DNA of 64,000 nt from an uncultured Porphyromonas sp. (lineage in GTDB: Bacteria > Bacteroidota > Bacteroidia > Bacteroidales > Porphyromonadaceae): assembly GCF_938046015.1 (NCBI RefSeq), contig NZ_CALIXW010000044.1:1-64000 (forward strand). Direction: 5' to 3'. Positions 1 through 7,603 of the stretch are shown piece after piece. The notes under the pieces were generated by a model. It was not told the DNA's origin. It did no database searches and saw only the letters and a program-made list of their open reading frames with translations. The position numbers and the translations under genes are program-made. Positions within the stretch are counted from its first letter, which is position 1, and every line of letters starts with the position of its first letter.

Positions 1-1274
1 TGGAGTTCAAGATCGTCAAGATCAACCAGGACTTCAAGAACGTCGTCGTATCGCACAAGATCCTCATCGAGGCTGAGCTCGAGGCCCAGAAGGCTGAGAT
101 CATCAGCAAGCTCGAGAAGGGCCAGGTCCTCGAAGGGGTCGTCAAGAACATCACCACCTACGGGGCCTTCATCGACCTCGGTGGTATCGATGGTCTGGTA
201 CACATCACGGACCTCTCTTGGGGCCGCGTACAGCACCCCAGCGAAGTCGTATCGCTCGACCAGAAGCTCAATGTGGTCATCCTCGAGTTCGACGAAGCCA
301 AGAAGCGCATTGCCCTTGGTATCAAGCAGCTCCAGCCACATCCCTGGGATTCGCTCGATCCTAATCTCAAGGTGGGTGACAAGATCAAGGGTAAGGTCGT
401 CGTCCTCGCTGAGTACGGTGCCTTCATCGAAGTCGCACCCGGCGTCGAAGGGCTCGTGCACATCTCCGAGATGTCCTGGACCCAGCATGTCCGCTCCGCT
501 CAGGATGTCCTGAAGGTAGGCGAAGAGGTAGAAGCTGTCATCCTCAGCCTCGACCGCGAAGAGCGCAAGATGAGCCTCGGCCTCAAGCAGCTCAAGGAAG
601 ACCCATGGGAGAACATCGACAAGCGCTTCCCCATCGGCTCGCGCCACACGGCACGTGTCCGTAACTTCACCAACTTCGGTGTCTTCGTAGAGATCGAGGA
701 AGGCATTGATGGCCTCGTGCACATCTCTGACCTCTCCTGGACCAAGAAGGTCAAGCACCCCAATGAGTTCACCGAGGTCGGCGCTCCCCTGGACATCATC
801 GTCCTGGAGATCGACAAGGAGAACCGTCGTCTCTCGCTCGGCCACAAGCAGATCGAGGAGAACCCTTGGAATGCCTTCGAAGCTAACTTCCGCGTAGGCA
901 GCATCCACGAAGGTACGGTCAGCGAGATCGTCGAGAAGGGAGCTGTCATCGCTCTGCCCGAGGGTATCGAAGCCTTCGCTACGCCTAAGCACCTGGTCAA
1001 GGCCGATGGTACGCAGGCGGTCAAGGGCGAAGTCCTTCCCTTCAAGGTCATCGAGTTCAACAAGGATGCACGCCGCATCATCGTCTCGCACAGCCGCACC
1101 TTTGAAGACGAAGCTAAGGCTGAAGCTCGTGCCAGCGAACGCGCCGAGCGTGCTGAGCGTCAGCAGCGCCATCAGGATGCTAGCGCAGCTGTAGCAGCAA
1201 CCAACGCCGCTACGGAGAAGGCCACCCTCGGTGACCTCGATGCTCTGGCTGCTCTGAAGGAAAAGCTCTCCTAA
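1..1274 (+). CDS. rpsA: 30S ribosomal protein S1, 3' part (5' end outside window)
   Basis: S1 binds mRNA on the small ribosomal subunit and helps initiation on weakly ribosome-binding leaders. The reading frame is open from base 3 through the window edge, giving about 423 residues, so the gene is truncated by the window and the internal ATG at 273 is not the start. Four S1 (OB-fold) repeats are visible, each with the typical G-x-V-x-x-I-x-x-x-G-x-F/V-I core and ending in a motif such as LGIKQ, LGLKQ or LGHKQ, plus the tail of a preceding repeat at the very start; the last repeat is diverged (IALPEGIEAF). The C-terminus is an Ala/Glu/Arg-rich helix. A strong hairpin follows the TAA stop, so rpsA is the last gene of its transcript. 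Confidence 0.97.
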   Translation, partial: EFKIVKINQDFKNVVVSHKILIEAELEAQKAEIISKLEKGQVLEGVVKNITTYGAFIDLGGIDGLVHITDLSWGRVQHPSEVVSLDQKLNVVILEFDEAKKRIALGIKQLQPHPWDSLDPNLKVGDKIKGKVVVLAEYGAFIEVAPGVEGLVHISEMSWTQHVRSAQDVLKVGEEVEAVILSLDREERKMSLGLKQLKEDPWENIDKRFPIGSRHTARVRNFTNFGVFVEIEEGIDGLVHISDLSWTKKVKHPNEFTEVGAPLDIIVLEIDKENRRLSLGHKQIEENPWNAFEANFRVGSIHEGTVSEIVEKGAVIALPEGIEAFATPKHLVKADGTQAVKGEVLPFKVIEFNKDARRIIVSHSRTFEDEAKAEARASERAERAERQQRHQDASAAVAATNAATEKATLGDLDALAALKEKLS

Positions 1275-1298
1275 GAGCTCGCTCCTAGTAAGCTAACT

Positions 1299-1335
1299 AC
1301 TCGCCCCCCTGAGGTTCATCCTTAGGGGGGCGAGT
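1299..1335 (+). terminator. Rho-independent-type terminator after rpsA
   Basis: The arms ACTCGCCCCCCT (1299-1310) and AGGGGGGCGAGT (1324-1335) pair perfectly over 12 bp with a 13-nt loop, 25 bases after the rpsA stop. The tail is AT-rich (CCCATTATATATAG) but not a pure T run. Confidence 0.8.
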
Positions 1336-1544
1336 CCCATTATATATAGGAGTGCTGGGACTATGCTTGGCCCGCCCCACACAGAGAGCAGCGGCAGGGC
1401 GCAGGCTTTACCCTACCCTTCTGAGGCTATAGGGAAAGACTCGGGAGAAAGCAATTGAGGGCGAGCGCCCATCCTTGGGGAGCCTTTCTCCCCTTGAAGC
1501 AAGGACTGGACCCACTACCTTATTGAGGCTCGCGAGCATCCCCA

Positions 1545-1576
1545 TTGGAAGAGGCTAGGAGAATGTGCTACCTTTG
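1545..1576 (+). promoter_or_regulatory. Promoter of cbiJ/D-cbiB (TACCTTTG -7 box)
   Basis: TACCTTTG at 1569-1576 matches the Bacteroidota -7 element TAnnTTTG; TTG at 1545-1547 lies 21 bases upstream, close to the usual -33 spacing. Transcription would start near 1583, downstream of the ATG at 1565, which supports the start at 1637 for the gene. Confidence 0.7.
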
Positions 1577-1636
1577 TGCCCGGATCTTCGAGACCAAGAC
1601 TTAACTCTATCAAGCAAGCAGCAGGCTATAACTATA

Positions 1637-3460
1637 ATGATACTTATCTTCGGTGGCACGACAGAGGGACGCATTGTATGTGGCGTCCTCGACGAGTCGG
1701 GCAAAGACTACTACTACTCTACTAAGGGAGCCTTCCAGGAGCTCGAGATGGTGCACGGCAAGCGTGTCTCGGGCGCGATGACGCATGAGGTAATGCGCCA
1801 GTTCATCACCGAGCAGGAGATACAGCTCGTCATAGACGCAGCGCACCCCTTCGCTGCCGTCCTCCACAAGACGATCGGTGAGGTGACGGCCGAGCTCGGT
1901 ATCCCTGTCATCCGCTACGAGCGACGCTACAGCGAGCGTACGGGGCAGGTCATCGAGTGCGCCAGCTATGAGGAGATGATCGCCAAGCTCGAGGCGCAGC
2001 CCTGCCATCGCCTCCTTGCACTGACGGGAGTCAATACCATCGCTCCCCTGAAGCCCTTCTGGTCGCGCCACGAGAGCTACTTCCGCATCCTCGACCGTGA
2101 GGACTCGCGGGAGAAGGCAGAGGCGGCGGGCTTCCCCTTCGACCATATCGTCTACTTCCAGCCAGGGGAGGACCAGGAGCTCTTCGACCGCATACAGCCC
2201 GACGCCGTCATCACCAAGGAGAGCGGAGAGAGTGGCTTCTTCGAGGAGAAGATAGCCCCTGCCCTCGCTGCGGGCGTCCCCGTATATATGATCACCCGCC
2301 CGGCACTGCCCGAGCACTACCAGTATGTCTACGGCCCCGTAGGACTGCGCAAGGCTGTGCAGCGCCTTGCCCCAGACTTCTTCCCGCTCAAGACGGGCTT
2401 CACCACTGGGAGTACAGCCACGGCAGCCACAATGGCGGCTCTGCACGCCCTGCTCCATGACGGAGAGGCGCTAGAGCAGGCTACGATCATCCTGCCCTCA
2501 GGGGAGGAGGTCGAGCTCCCCATCGAGCTCGTCGAGCCCACAGAGCGCGGCTACCGAGCTCGTGCCCGTAAGTACTCGGGCGATGACCCTGACGTCACTC
2601 ATCTAGCGGAGATCTACTCCGAGGTCGTACTGACCGAGGAGCCCAGCGGCATACGCTTCCTGCAGGGCGAGGGCGTAGGGCGCGTCACCCTGCCTGGGCT
2701 AGGTCTAGAGATCGGCGGCCCTGCCATCAACCGCGTGCCGCGCAGCATGATGGAGGCCGTCGTACGCCGTGCCTACCCCGAGGGCGGGGTAGATATCACT
2801 ATCAGCATCCCTGCGGGGCGCGAGCTCGCCGGCAAGACCTTCAACCCCCGTCTGGGCATCCTCGACGGTATCTCCATCGTCGGCACCTCGGGCGTCGTCA
2901 AGCCCTTCTCCTCGGAGGCCTTCATCGCCTCCATCGTCCGTCAGGTAGATGTGGCGCTGGCTCTAGGGGCTGATACCGTCGTGATCAACTCGGGTGCCAA
3001 GAGCGAGAAGTACCTCAAGGGAGCCTTCCCCGAGCTGCCCTTCCAGTCCTTCATCCAGTACGGCAACTTCATCGGGGAGACCCTCGAGAAGCTCTCCACC
3101 CTCTCCGTCCCCAAGGTCTACATGGGCATCATGCTGGGCAAGGCGGTAAAGCTCGCCGAGGGCAACATGGACACCCACAGCCGCAAGGTCGTGATGAATA
3201 AGGAGTTCATCCACCGCATGGCCACGGAGGCAGGCTGTAGCGAGGCGGCGCACAGCCTTATTGATGGCCTCACGCTGGCCCGTGAGCTGTGGAACGGACT
3301 CAGTCCCGAGGACCTCGACCGCCTCATGCTGCGCATCGTCGACGCCTGCTACGAGGCCTCGAGCCGTCTGGTCCCAGACTCCGAGCTCTCCCTGCTCCTG
3401 ATCGACGACGAGGGGAACATCCGCTACACCTACCCCCACGACTTCCTCTCCCAGCGCTAG
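1637..3460 (+). CDS. cbiJ/cbiD: Fused precorrin-6A reductase (CbiJ/CobK) and cobalt-precorrin-5B C1-methyltransferase (CbiD)
   Basis: Two steps of corrin ring synthesis on one chain of 607 residues. Residues 1 to about 245 are CbiJ/CobK-like: the N-terminal nucleotide-binding motif ILIFGGTTEGR, then DAAHPFA and a late VITKESGESGF typical of the reductase. From about residue 252 the CbiD fold starts with KTGFTTGSTATAA (family GYTTGTCAAAA), followed by PAGRELAGKTFNPRLGI and GTSGVVKPFS. The start at 1637 (MILIFGG) is preferred: an in-frame ATG at 1565 lies before the predicted transcription start. cbiB follows 3 bases after the stop, so both are one operon. The fusion joins enzymes that act in adjacent steps of the anaerobic route. 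The family calls are firm; that both halves are active is inferred from intact motifs. Confidence 0.93.
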   Translation: MILIFGGTTEGRIVCGVLDESGKDYYYSTKGAFQELEMVHGKRVSGAMTHEVMRQFITEQEIQLVIDAAHPFAAVLHKTIGEVTAELGIPVIRYERRYSERTGQVIECASYEEMIAKLEAQPCHRLLALTGVNTIAPLKPFWSRHESYFRILDREDSREKAEAAGFPFDHIVYFQPGEDQELFDRIQPDAVITKESGESGFFEEKIAPALAAGVPVYMITRPALPEHYQYVYGPVGLRKAVQRLAPDFFPLKTGFTTGSTATAATMAALHALLHDGEALEQATIILPSGEEVELPIELVEPTERGYRARARKYSGDDPDVTHLAEIYSEVVLTEEPSGIRFLQGEGVGRVTLPGLGLEIGGPAINRVPRSMMEAVVRRAYPEGGVDITISIPAGRELAGKTFNPRLGILDGISIVGTSGVVKPFSSEAFIASIVRQVDVALALGADTVVINSGAKSEKYLKGAFPELPFQSFIQYGNFIGETLEKLSTLSVPKVYMGIMLGKAVKLAEGNMDTHSRKVVMNKEFIHRMATEAGCSEAAHSLIDGLTLARELWNGLSPEDLDRLMLRIVDACYEASSRLVPDSELSLLLIDDEGNIRYTYPHDFLSQR

Positions 3461-3463
3461 CGT

Positions 3464-4561
3464 ATGGCCAGTATCTTCTCTGAGCTCGCCGAGTTCCTAG
3501 TCACTGGTGAGTTCTTCGGGATCCTCTTTGATAAGGACCTCTATCCCTTCTTCTGGATCCCTATCTTCCTTGGGGTACTGCCCATGTTCCTCGCCTTTCT
3601 CCTCGACCGCAAGCTAGGGGATCCCGAGGGGGTCCCACACCCGATCATCACCTTCGGGCGCTGGATCGCCTGGGGCGAAAGGCGCTTCAACCAAGGTGCG
3701 CACCGCCGTCTCAAAGGGGCGCTGTATAATGGGCTGCTCGTCCTCCTGGTCTTCGCCCTAGGCTCCCTCCTCTCGGGAATGGCGGTCTTCCTTGCCTTCT
3801 CCATTGTCCCCTACCTACTGTACATCGCCCTCTGCTTCTATATGCTAGCTGGGCGCACCCTAGAGCGGGAGGTCAAGGCGGTCTTCACTGCAGCCGACCA
3901 GGGACTAGAGGAAGGACGAAGGCAGGTAGCGCGTATCGTCGGGCGCGATACCTCGCAGCTCAGTGACCAAGAGGTACGCAAGGCCGCCCTCGAGACCCTC
4001 GCGGAGAACCTCAGTGACGGAGTCATCGCGCCCATGCTCTCGTGGGCCTTCCTCGGACTGCCCGGTATCCTCAGCTACAAGATGATCAACACGCAGGACT
4101 CTATGGTCGGCTATCTCACCAGCCGCTACCGCGCCTACGGCTACTTCTCGGCCAAGCTCGACGACCTGGTGAACCTCCTGCCCGCTCGCCTGACGATGCT
4201 GCTGATGCTCCTGGCCTCGGGCGATCTAGCGCTGCTGCCTAAGGTGTGGCGCCACGGGAAGCGCCACCTGAGCCCCAATTCGGGCTACCCCGAGGCCGCC
4301 CTAGCCTTTGCCCTAGGTCTGCGCTTCGGAGGCCCACACGAGTACCACGGAGAACTGATCGACAAGCCCTACATCGGGGAGAACGACCGCGCCATCCTAC
4401 CTCGGGACGTAGATGACGCGATCGCGATCACCTGCCGAGCCTCGTGGATGGGCCTCGTCCTCTGCCTCCTCATCCGTACCGTGGTACTGGCACTGCTGAG
4501 CTTCATCCTATTCTTCCTTTTCTGCGGAATCCTTGCTGGAGACTTAGCGACGTTCGACTAG
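3464..4561 (+). CDS. cbiB: Adenosylcobinamide-phosphate synthase, membrane protein
   Basis: CbiB/CobD attaches the aminopropanol arm to adenosylcobyric acid late in cobalamin synthesis. The 365-residue protein has several hydrophobic segments (around 28-45, 88-120, 195-215, 330-360) and the family signatures LDRKLGDPEG-x2-HPI-x2-FGR near residue 45, ETLAENLSDGVIAP near 175 and YKMINTQDSMVGY followed by AKLDDLVNLLPARL. It starts 3 bases after the cbiJ/D stop and is followed by a strong terminator, so the transcription unit is cbiJ/D-cbiB only; the rest of the corrin pathway must lie elsewhere. The ATG at 3464 gives an N-terminus of about 20 residues before the first membrane segment, a little longer than many homologues. 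Confidence 0.93.
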   Translation: MASIFSELAEFLVTGEFFGILFDKDLYPFFWIPIFLGVLPMFLAFLLDRKLGDPEGVPHPIITFGRWIAWGERRFNQGAHRRLKGALYNGLLVLLVFALGSLLSGMAVFLAFSIVPYLLYIALCFYMLAGRTLEREVKAVFTAADQGLEEGRRQVARIVGRDTSQLSDQEVRKAALETLAENLSDGVIAPMLSWAFLGLPGILSYKMINTQDSMVGYLTSRYRAYGYFSAKLDDLVNLLPARLTMLLMLLASGDLALLPKVWRHGKRHLSPNSGYPEAALAFALGLRFGGPHEYHGELIDKPYIGENDRAILPRDVDDAIAITCRASWMGLVLCLLIRTVVLALLSFILFFLFCGILAGDLATFD

Positions 4562-4612
4562 AAGCATCTTCCGTATAGGGTTGAAGTAAGGCCTCTCAGC
4601 CCAAGCCCTCGC

Positions 4613-4660
4613 TACCGCCTAAGTCTGCCTCTACGGCAGGCTTAGGCGGTATTCTTTTGT
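4613..4660 (+). terminator. Terminator after cbiB
   Basis: Arms 4613-4629 and 4635-4651 form a 17-bp stem with one G-U pair and a 5-nt loop, followed by ATTCTTTTGT. A classic intrinsic terminator 52 bases after the cbiB stop. Confidence 0.9.
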
Positions 4661-4767
4661 CTCCTAGCGAAGAGCGCGCTAGCCCAAAAGCTGTGCAGCC
4701 AGCCCACAAGCGCTCCCGGCACAAACCGCAAGGCGCCGCAGCAAGGCGACAGCCCTGACCCAGCACG

Positions 4768-4851
4768 CTGAGGGATATCCCTCAGCCTCTTGACTGATAC
4801 CCCTCACCCTCGTCACTGCCGGCCCTCAGCGCCCGGACTGATATCCCTCAC
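4768..4851. repeat. 22-bp-period palindrome array 1 (four units)
   Basis: Four 18-bp units start at 4768, 4790, 4812 and 4834, exactly 22 bp apart. Unit 1 is a perfect palindrome CTGAGGGATATCCCTCAG (20 bp with the flanking G/C). Units 2 and 4 are of the mixed type CTGACTGATATCCCTCAG with 3 changes or fewer. Unit 3 keeps the outer arms but has the core GCCGGC in place of GATATC. Spacers are CCTC, CCTC and CGCC. The array lies between the cbiB terminator and the GH3 promoter. Confidence 0.85.
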
Positions 4852-4993
4852 ACTCCCGCCCCCTATATCTGTACGCTGACGAGGCTTACCCGCCCCTTCG
4901 CTTTGCGTAAAGGCAGGGTAAAGCGGGCACCTTCCCTGAGCGTCCATCGAGCAGACAGACGAGCGACCAAGCGCAGGGGCGGCAGATTACTTG

Positions 4994-5001
4994 TATCTTT
5001 G
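4994..5001 (+). promoter_or_regulatory. -7 box of GH3-family gene (TATCTTTG)
   Basis: Exact TAnnTTTG match 50 bases before the ATG at 5051. No clear TTG -33 element at the right spacing. Confidence 0.65.
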
Positions 5002-5050
5002 CTCCAGCGGGGTGATCGCCTAGGAGGTACAGCCACCCCGAGAGCTAACT

Positions 5051-6610
5051 ATGGACTTCAAGACACAACTCGTTTATCAGGCAGCCAAGCTGCGCCTGCG
5101 CAAGATCGAGCGCTACACCGCCGAGGCAGAGGACCTACAGCGCGCCCAGCTGCGCCACATCCTCAGCCGAGCGCGTGGCACTGAGCTCGGCGAGCGCTAT
5201 GACCTAGGCCGAGCTACCGACTATAGAGACTTTGCCCAGCGCCTCCCGCTCGTGGAGTACGACGCCGTCAAGGGCGACATCGAGCGTATGATCCAAGGTG
5301 AGCGCAATGTCCTCATCCCCGGAGGCTGCCGCTGGTATGCCAAGTCAAGTGGCACGACCAGCGACCGCAGCAAGTATATCCCCGTACCCTACCTGCACCT
5401 ACAGGATTGCCACTACCGCGGCGGCAGTGACGCCCTATGGATCTACCTGAGGAACTACCCCGACAGCCGCTTTTTCTCCACCAAGGGGCTCGTCCTCGGC
5501 GGCAGCCACAGCCCGATGAGCCTCGGCAGCCAAGCCTCCGTGGGCGACCTCAGCGCCATCCTCGTGGAGCACATGCCCCTGCTGGGCAACTGGCTGCGCG
5601 TCCCGAGGCGCGAGACGCTGCTGATGAGCGAGTGGAATGCCAAGATGAGCGCCATCGTGCGCGAGGTCGCCCAGGCACCCGTCGGGAGCCTCTCGGGCGT
5701 CCCCTCCTGGATGCTCGTGCTGCTACGTCAGCTACTGGAGTACACGGGCGCGGGCGACATCAGTGAGCTATGGCCCCAGCTGGAGGTCTTCTTCCACGGA
5801 GGGATCAGCTTCAGCCCCTATCGCAGTATCTACCACGAGCTCATCCCCTCTCCACGGATGCGCTACGAGGAGACCTACAACGCCAGCGAAGGCTTCTTCG
5901 CCATACAGGACGACCCGAGCGAGAGTGGCATGCTGCTGATGCTTGACTACGGCGTATTCTACGAGTTCATCCCCATGGACGAGCTGGAGTACAGCGCCGA
6001 GGGCTCTGTCGCAGAACACGTACGGGCGATCCCGCTGTGGGAGGTAGAGCAGGATAGAGACTACGCCCTCGTCATCACGACCCTCGGGGGACTCTATCGC
6101 TACCTCATCGGGGATACGGTGCGCTTCACCTCGACCGCCCCTTATCGTATCGTCATCACGGGACGTACCAAGCACTTTATCAATGCCTTCGGCGAGGAGC
6201 TGATGGTCACCAATACCGATACGGCCATAGCGCGGACGACGGAGCGTACGGGCGTGCAGGTCGCCGAGTACACGGTGGCGCCGCACTTCCTCCTCGATGA
6301 GGGCAAGGGCTACCACGACTGGCTGATTGAGTTCGTCCAGCCCCCCAGCGACCTCGCCGCCTACGCACGTATCCTCGACGAGGAGCTGCGACGGGCGAAC
6401 TCCGATTACGATGCCAAGCGCTACGAGGACATGACGCTCCTGCCCCTACAGCTCGAGCCCGCCCCCGCGGGGCTCTTCCACCGCTGGCTCGAGGAGCAGG
6501 GCAAGCTCGGCGGGCAGCACAAAGTGCCCCGCCTCTCGAGCTCCCGCCACTACCTCGAGGAGCTCCTGGAGCTCAAGCAAAGACTTAGCAATTCCTCCCC
6601 CGAGCTATGA
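5051..6610 (+). CDS. GH3-family acyl-adenylate-forming protein
   Basis: 519 residues, full length for bacterial members of the GH3 (auxin-responsive promoter) family of the ANL superfamily; plant members conjugate amino acids to jasmonate or auxin, while bacterial substrates are mostly unknown. Visible features: an N-terminal helical region, the ATP/phosphate-binding loop SSGTTSDRSK at residues 99-108, the conserved YGVFYEFIP segment near 300, then YRYLIGDTVRF and GRTKHFINAFGEEL around 350-385, which carries the adenylate-binding GD and TGR/K motifs. All expected motifs are intact, so it is probably an active ATP-dependent ligase of an unknown carboxylate. It overlaps the next small membrane-protein gene by ATGA, implying translational coupling. 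The promoter at 4994 and palindrome array 1 lie upstream. Confidence 0.88.
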   Translation: MDFKTQLVYQAAKLRLRKIERYTAEAEDLQRAQLRHILSRARGTELGERYDLGRATDYRDFAQRLPLVEYDAVKGDIERMIQGERNVLIPGGCRWYAKSSGTTSDRSKYIPVPYLHLQDCHYRGGSDALWIYLRNYPDSRFFSTKGLVLGGSHSPMSLGSQASVGDLSAILVEHMPLLGNWLRVPRRETLLMSEWNAKMSAIVREVAQAPVGSLSGVPSWMLVLLRQLLEYTGAGDISELWPQLEVFFHGGISFSPYRSIYHELIPSPRMRYEETYNASEGFFAIQDDPSESGMLLMLDYGVFYEFIPMDELEYSAEGSVAEHVRAIPLWEVEQDRDYALVITTLGGLYRYLIGDTVRFTSTAPYRIVITGRTKHFINAFGEELMVTNTDTAIARTTERTGVQVAEYTVAPHFLLDEGKGYHDWLIEFVQPPSDLAAYARILDEELRRANSDYDAKRYEDMTLLPLQLEPAPAGLFHRWLEEQGKLGGQHKVPRLSSSRHYLEELLELKQRLSNSSPEL

Positions 6611-6846
6611 GACGCATCCATCTGAGCTACCTCCTGATCCTCCTCTACCTAGGGGGCTTTGCCTTCTTCACCTACCCGCGCGCCGAGGGGATGCAGCAGC
6701 CAGAGCGCGGCAGCTGGTGGCTGAGCTTCGGGCTCTGCCTCCTCGTCTGGGCGCTGGCCTATGCCTTAGCCTGGTACCGACGCCGTCGCACCACGCGCTA
6801 CGAGTACGGCTACTACCCTGAGCACAAGGAGCTGAACCAAGGCTAG
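6607..6846 (+). CDS. Small two-helix membrane protein of unknown function
   Basis: 79 residues with two hydrophobic segments (about 8-22 and 38-56) separated by a short polar stretch, then a basic RRRRTTR cluster and a Tyr-rich tail. I do not recognise a family. It overlaps the GH3 gene by four bases (ATGA), so the two are surely cotranslated and may work together. The basic residues after helix 2 suggest both ends are cytoplasmic. It is short but its codon use and coupling make it a real gene. Confidence 0.7.
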   Translation: MRRIHLSYLLILLYLGGFAFFTYPRAEGMQQPERGSWWLSFGLCLLVWALAYALAWYRRRRTTRYEYGYYPEHKELNQG

Positions 6847-6861
6847 GTGCAGGGCTTTGCG

Positions 6862-6869
6862 TATCTTTG
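6862..6869 (+). promoter_or_regulatory. -7 box of ftsE-like gene (TATCTTTG)
   Basis: Exact TAnnTTTG match 31 bases before the ATG at 6900, overlapping the short gap after the small membrane protein. Marks a separate transcription start for the ATPase gene. Confidence 0.65.
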
Positions 6870-6899
6870 TGCGACTGATAAGACAACTAGAATAAGGAC

Positions 6900-7565
6900 A
6901 TGGCGTCAGAAGAAACGATCCTGAGCTACCAGGGAGTACAGATAGCGAGACGTGAGCACATCCTCTTCGAGGACTTCGACCTAGAGCTCAGCGCGGGCGA
7001 GTTCGTATACCTCGTAGGCCCAGTAGGCGCGGGTAAGAGCACGCTCCTGAAGACCATCACCGCCGAGCTGCCCATAGCTAAGGGCTCGGCGCGTGTACTC
7101 GACTACGAGCTCACTCGGATCAAGCGCCGACAGCTCCCCCAGCTACGTCAGCGCCTCGGCATCGTCTACCAGAACTTCCAGCTACTGCCCGACATGACCG
7201 TGCAGGGCAACCTCGACATCGTGCTCCGCGCCTACGGCGTCAAGCCCCCTGCCGAGCGTGCCCGCCGCATCGAGGAGGCGCTGCGTGAGGTAGGCCTTGA
7301 GCTGAAGAACTACAAGTACCCCCACGAGCTCTCAGGCGGTGAGCAGCAGCGTGTAGCTATCGCACGTGCCCTGATCGGGCACCCCGAGCTGATCCTAGCC
7401 GACGAGCCTACGGGCAACCTCGATAGCGCCAGTGGTCTGGCCATCGTAGAGCTCCTGCAGCGCCTAGCTGCCGAGCGGGGTACAGCCGTCATCATGGCCA
7501 CGCACAATCGCCTTGTCCTCGAGCGCTTCCCCGCACGCTGCATCCATCTGGCAGAGCACGAGTAG
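6900..7565 (+). CDS. ftsE: ABC transporter ATPase, FtsE-like
   Basis: 221 residues, one ABC domain. Walker A GPVGAGKST at residues 40-48, Q-loop near QNFQLLPD (91-98), signature LSGGEQQR at 144-151, Walker B LILADEP at 164-170 and the D-loop TGNLD. Its size and the D-x-x-x-x-x-GN-L-D-I pattern after the Q-loop match FtsE, the cell-division ATPase that pairs with the membrane protein FtsX to control peptidoglycan hydrolases. No ftsX is adjacent, which is common in Bacteroidota; a LolD/MacB-type ATPase is the alternative. It has its own promoter and is followed 38 bases later by lysC. Confidence 0.85.
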   Translation: MASEETILSYQGVQIARREHILFEDFDLELSAGEFVYLVGPVGAGKSTLLKTITAELPIAKGSARVLDYELTRIKRRQLPQLRQRLGIVYQNFQLLPDMTVQGNLDIVLRAYGVKPPAERARRIEEALREVGLELKNYKYPHELSGGEQQRVAIARALIGHPELILADEPTGNLDSASGLAIVELLQRLAAERGTAVIMATHNRLVLERFPARCIHLAEHE

Positions 7566-7603
7566 CGCCCATTCCCCTAATCCCCCTCATAAAGACATCG
7601 CTG

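Larger units (their letters stand above)
1275..1636. other. Intergenic region rpsA-cbiJ/D
   Basis: Holds the rpsA terminator, a second structured stretch at 1442-1493 (outer arms GGGAGAAAG and CTTTCTCCC, inner arms GGGC and GCCC at 1459-1470) and a TAnnTTTG promoter at 1569. I looked for a cobalamin riboswitch (B12 box) and found none; the inferred leader of about 55 nt is too short to contain one. Confidence 0.6.
4562..5050. other. Intergenic region cbiB-GH3 gene
   Basis: 489 bases holding, in order, the cbiB terminator, palindrome array 1 and the TATCTTTG promoter at 4994. The remaining GC-rich sequence shows no convincing gene; the open frame starting at 4903 begins before the promoter and runs into the GH3 gene in another frame. 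Confidence 0.6.

Noticed and set aside
273..1274. rpsA starting at the ATG at 273
   Set aside because: The same frame is open and S1-like from base 3, so this ATG is internal.
1337..1636. Cobalamin riboswitch before cbiJ/D
   Set aside because: No B12 box or usual stems found, and the inferred leader (about 55 nt) is too short.
4903..5184. 93-codon open frame upstream of the GH3 gene
   Set aside because: Starts before the promoter, overlaps the GH3 gene in another frame, and its Arg/Ser/Gly-rich peptide resembles nothing.
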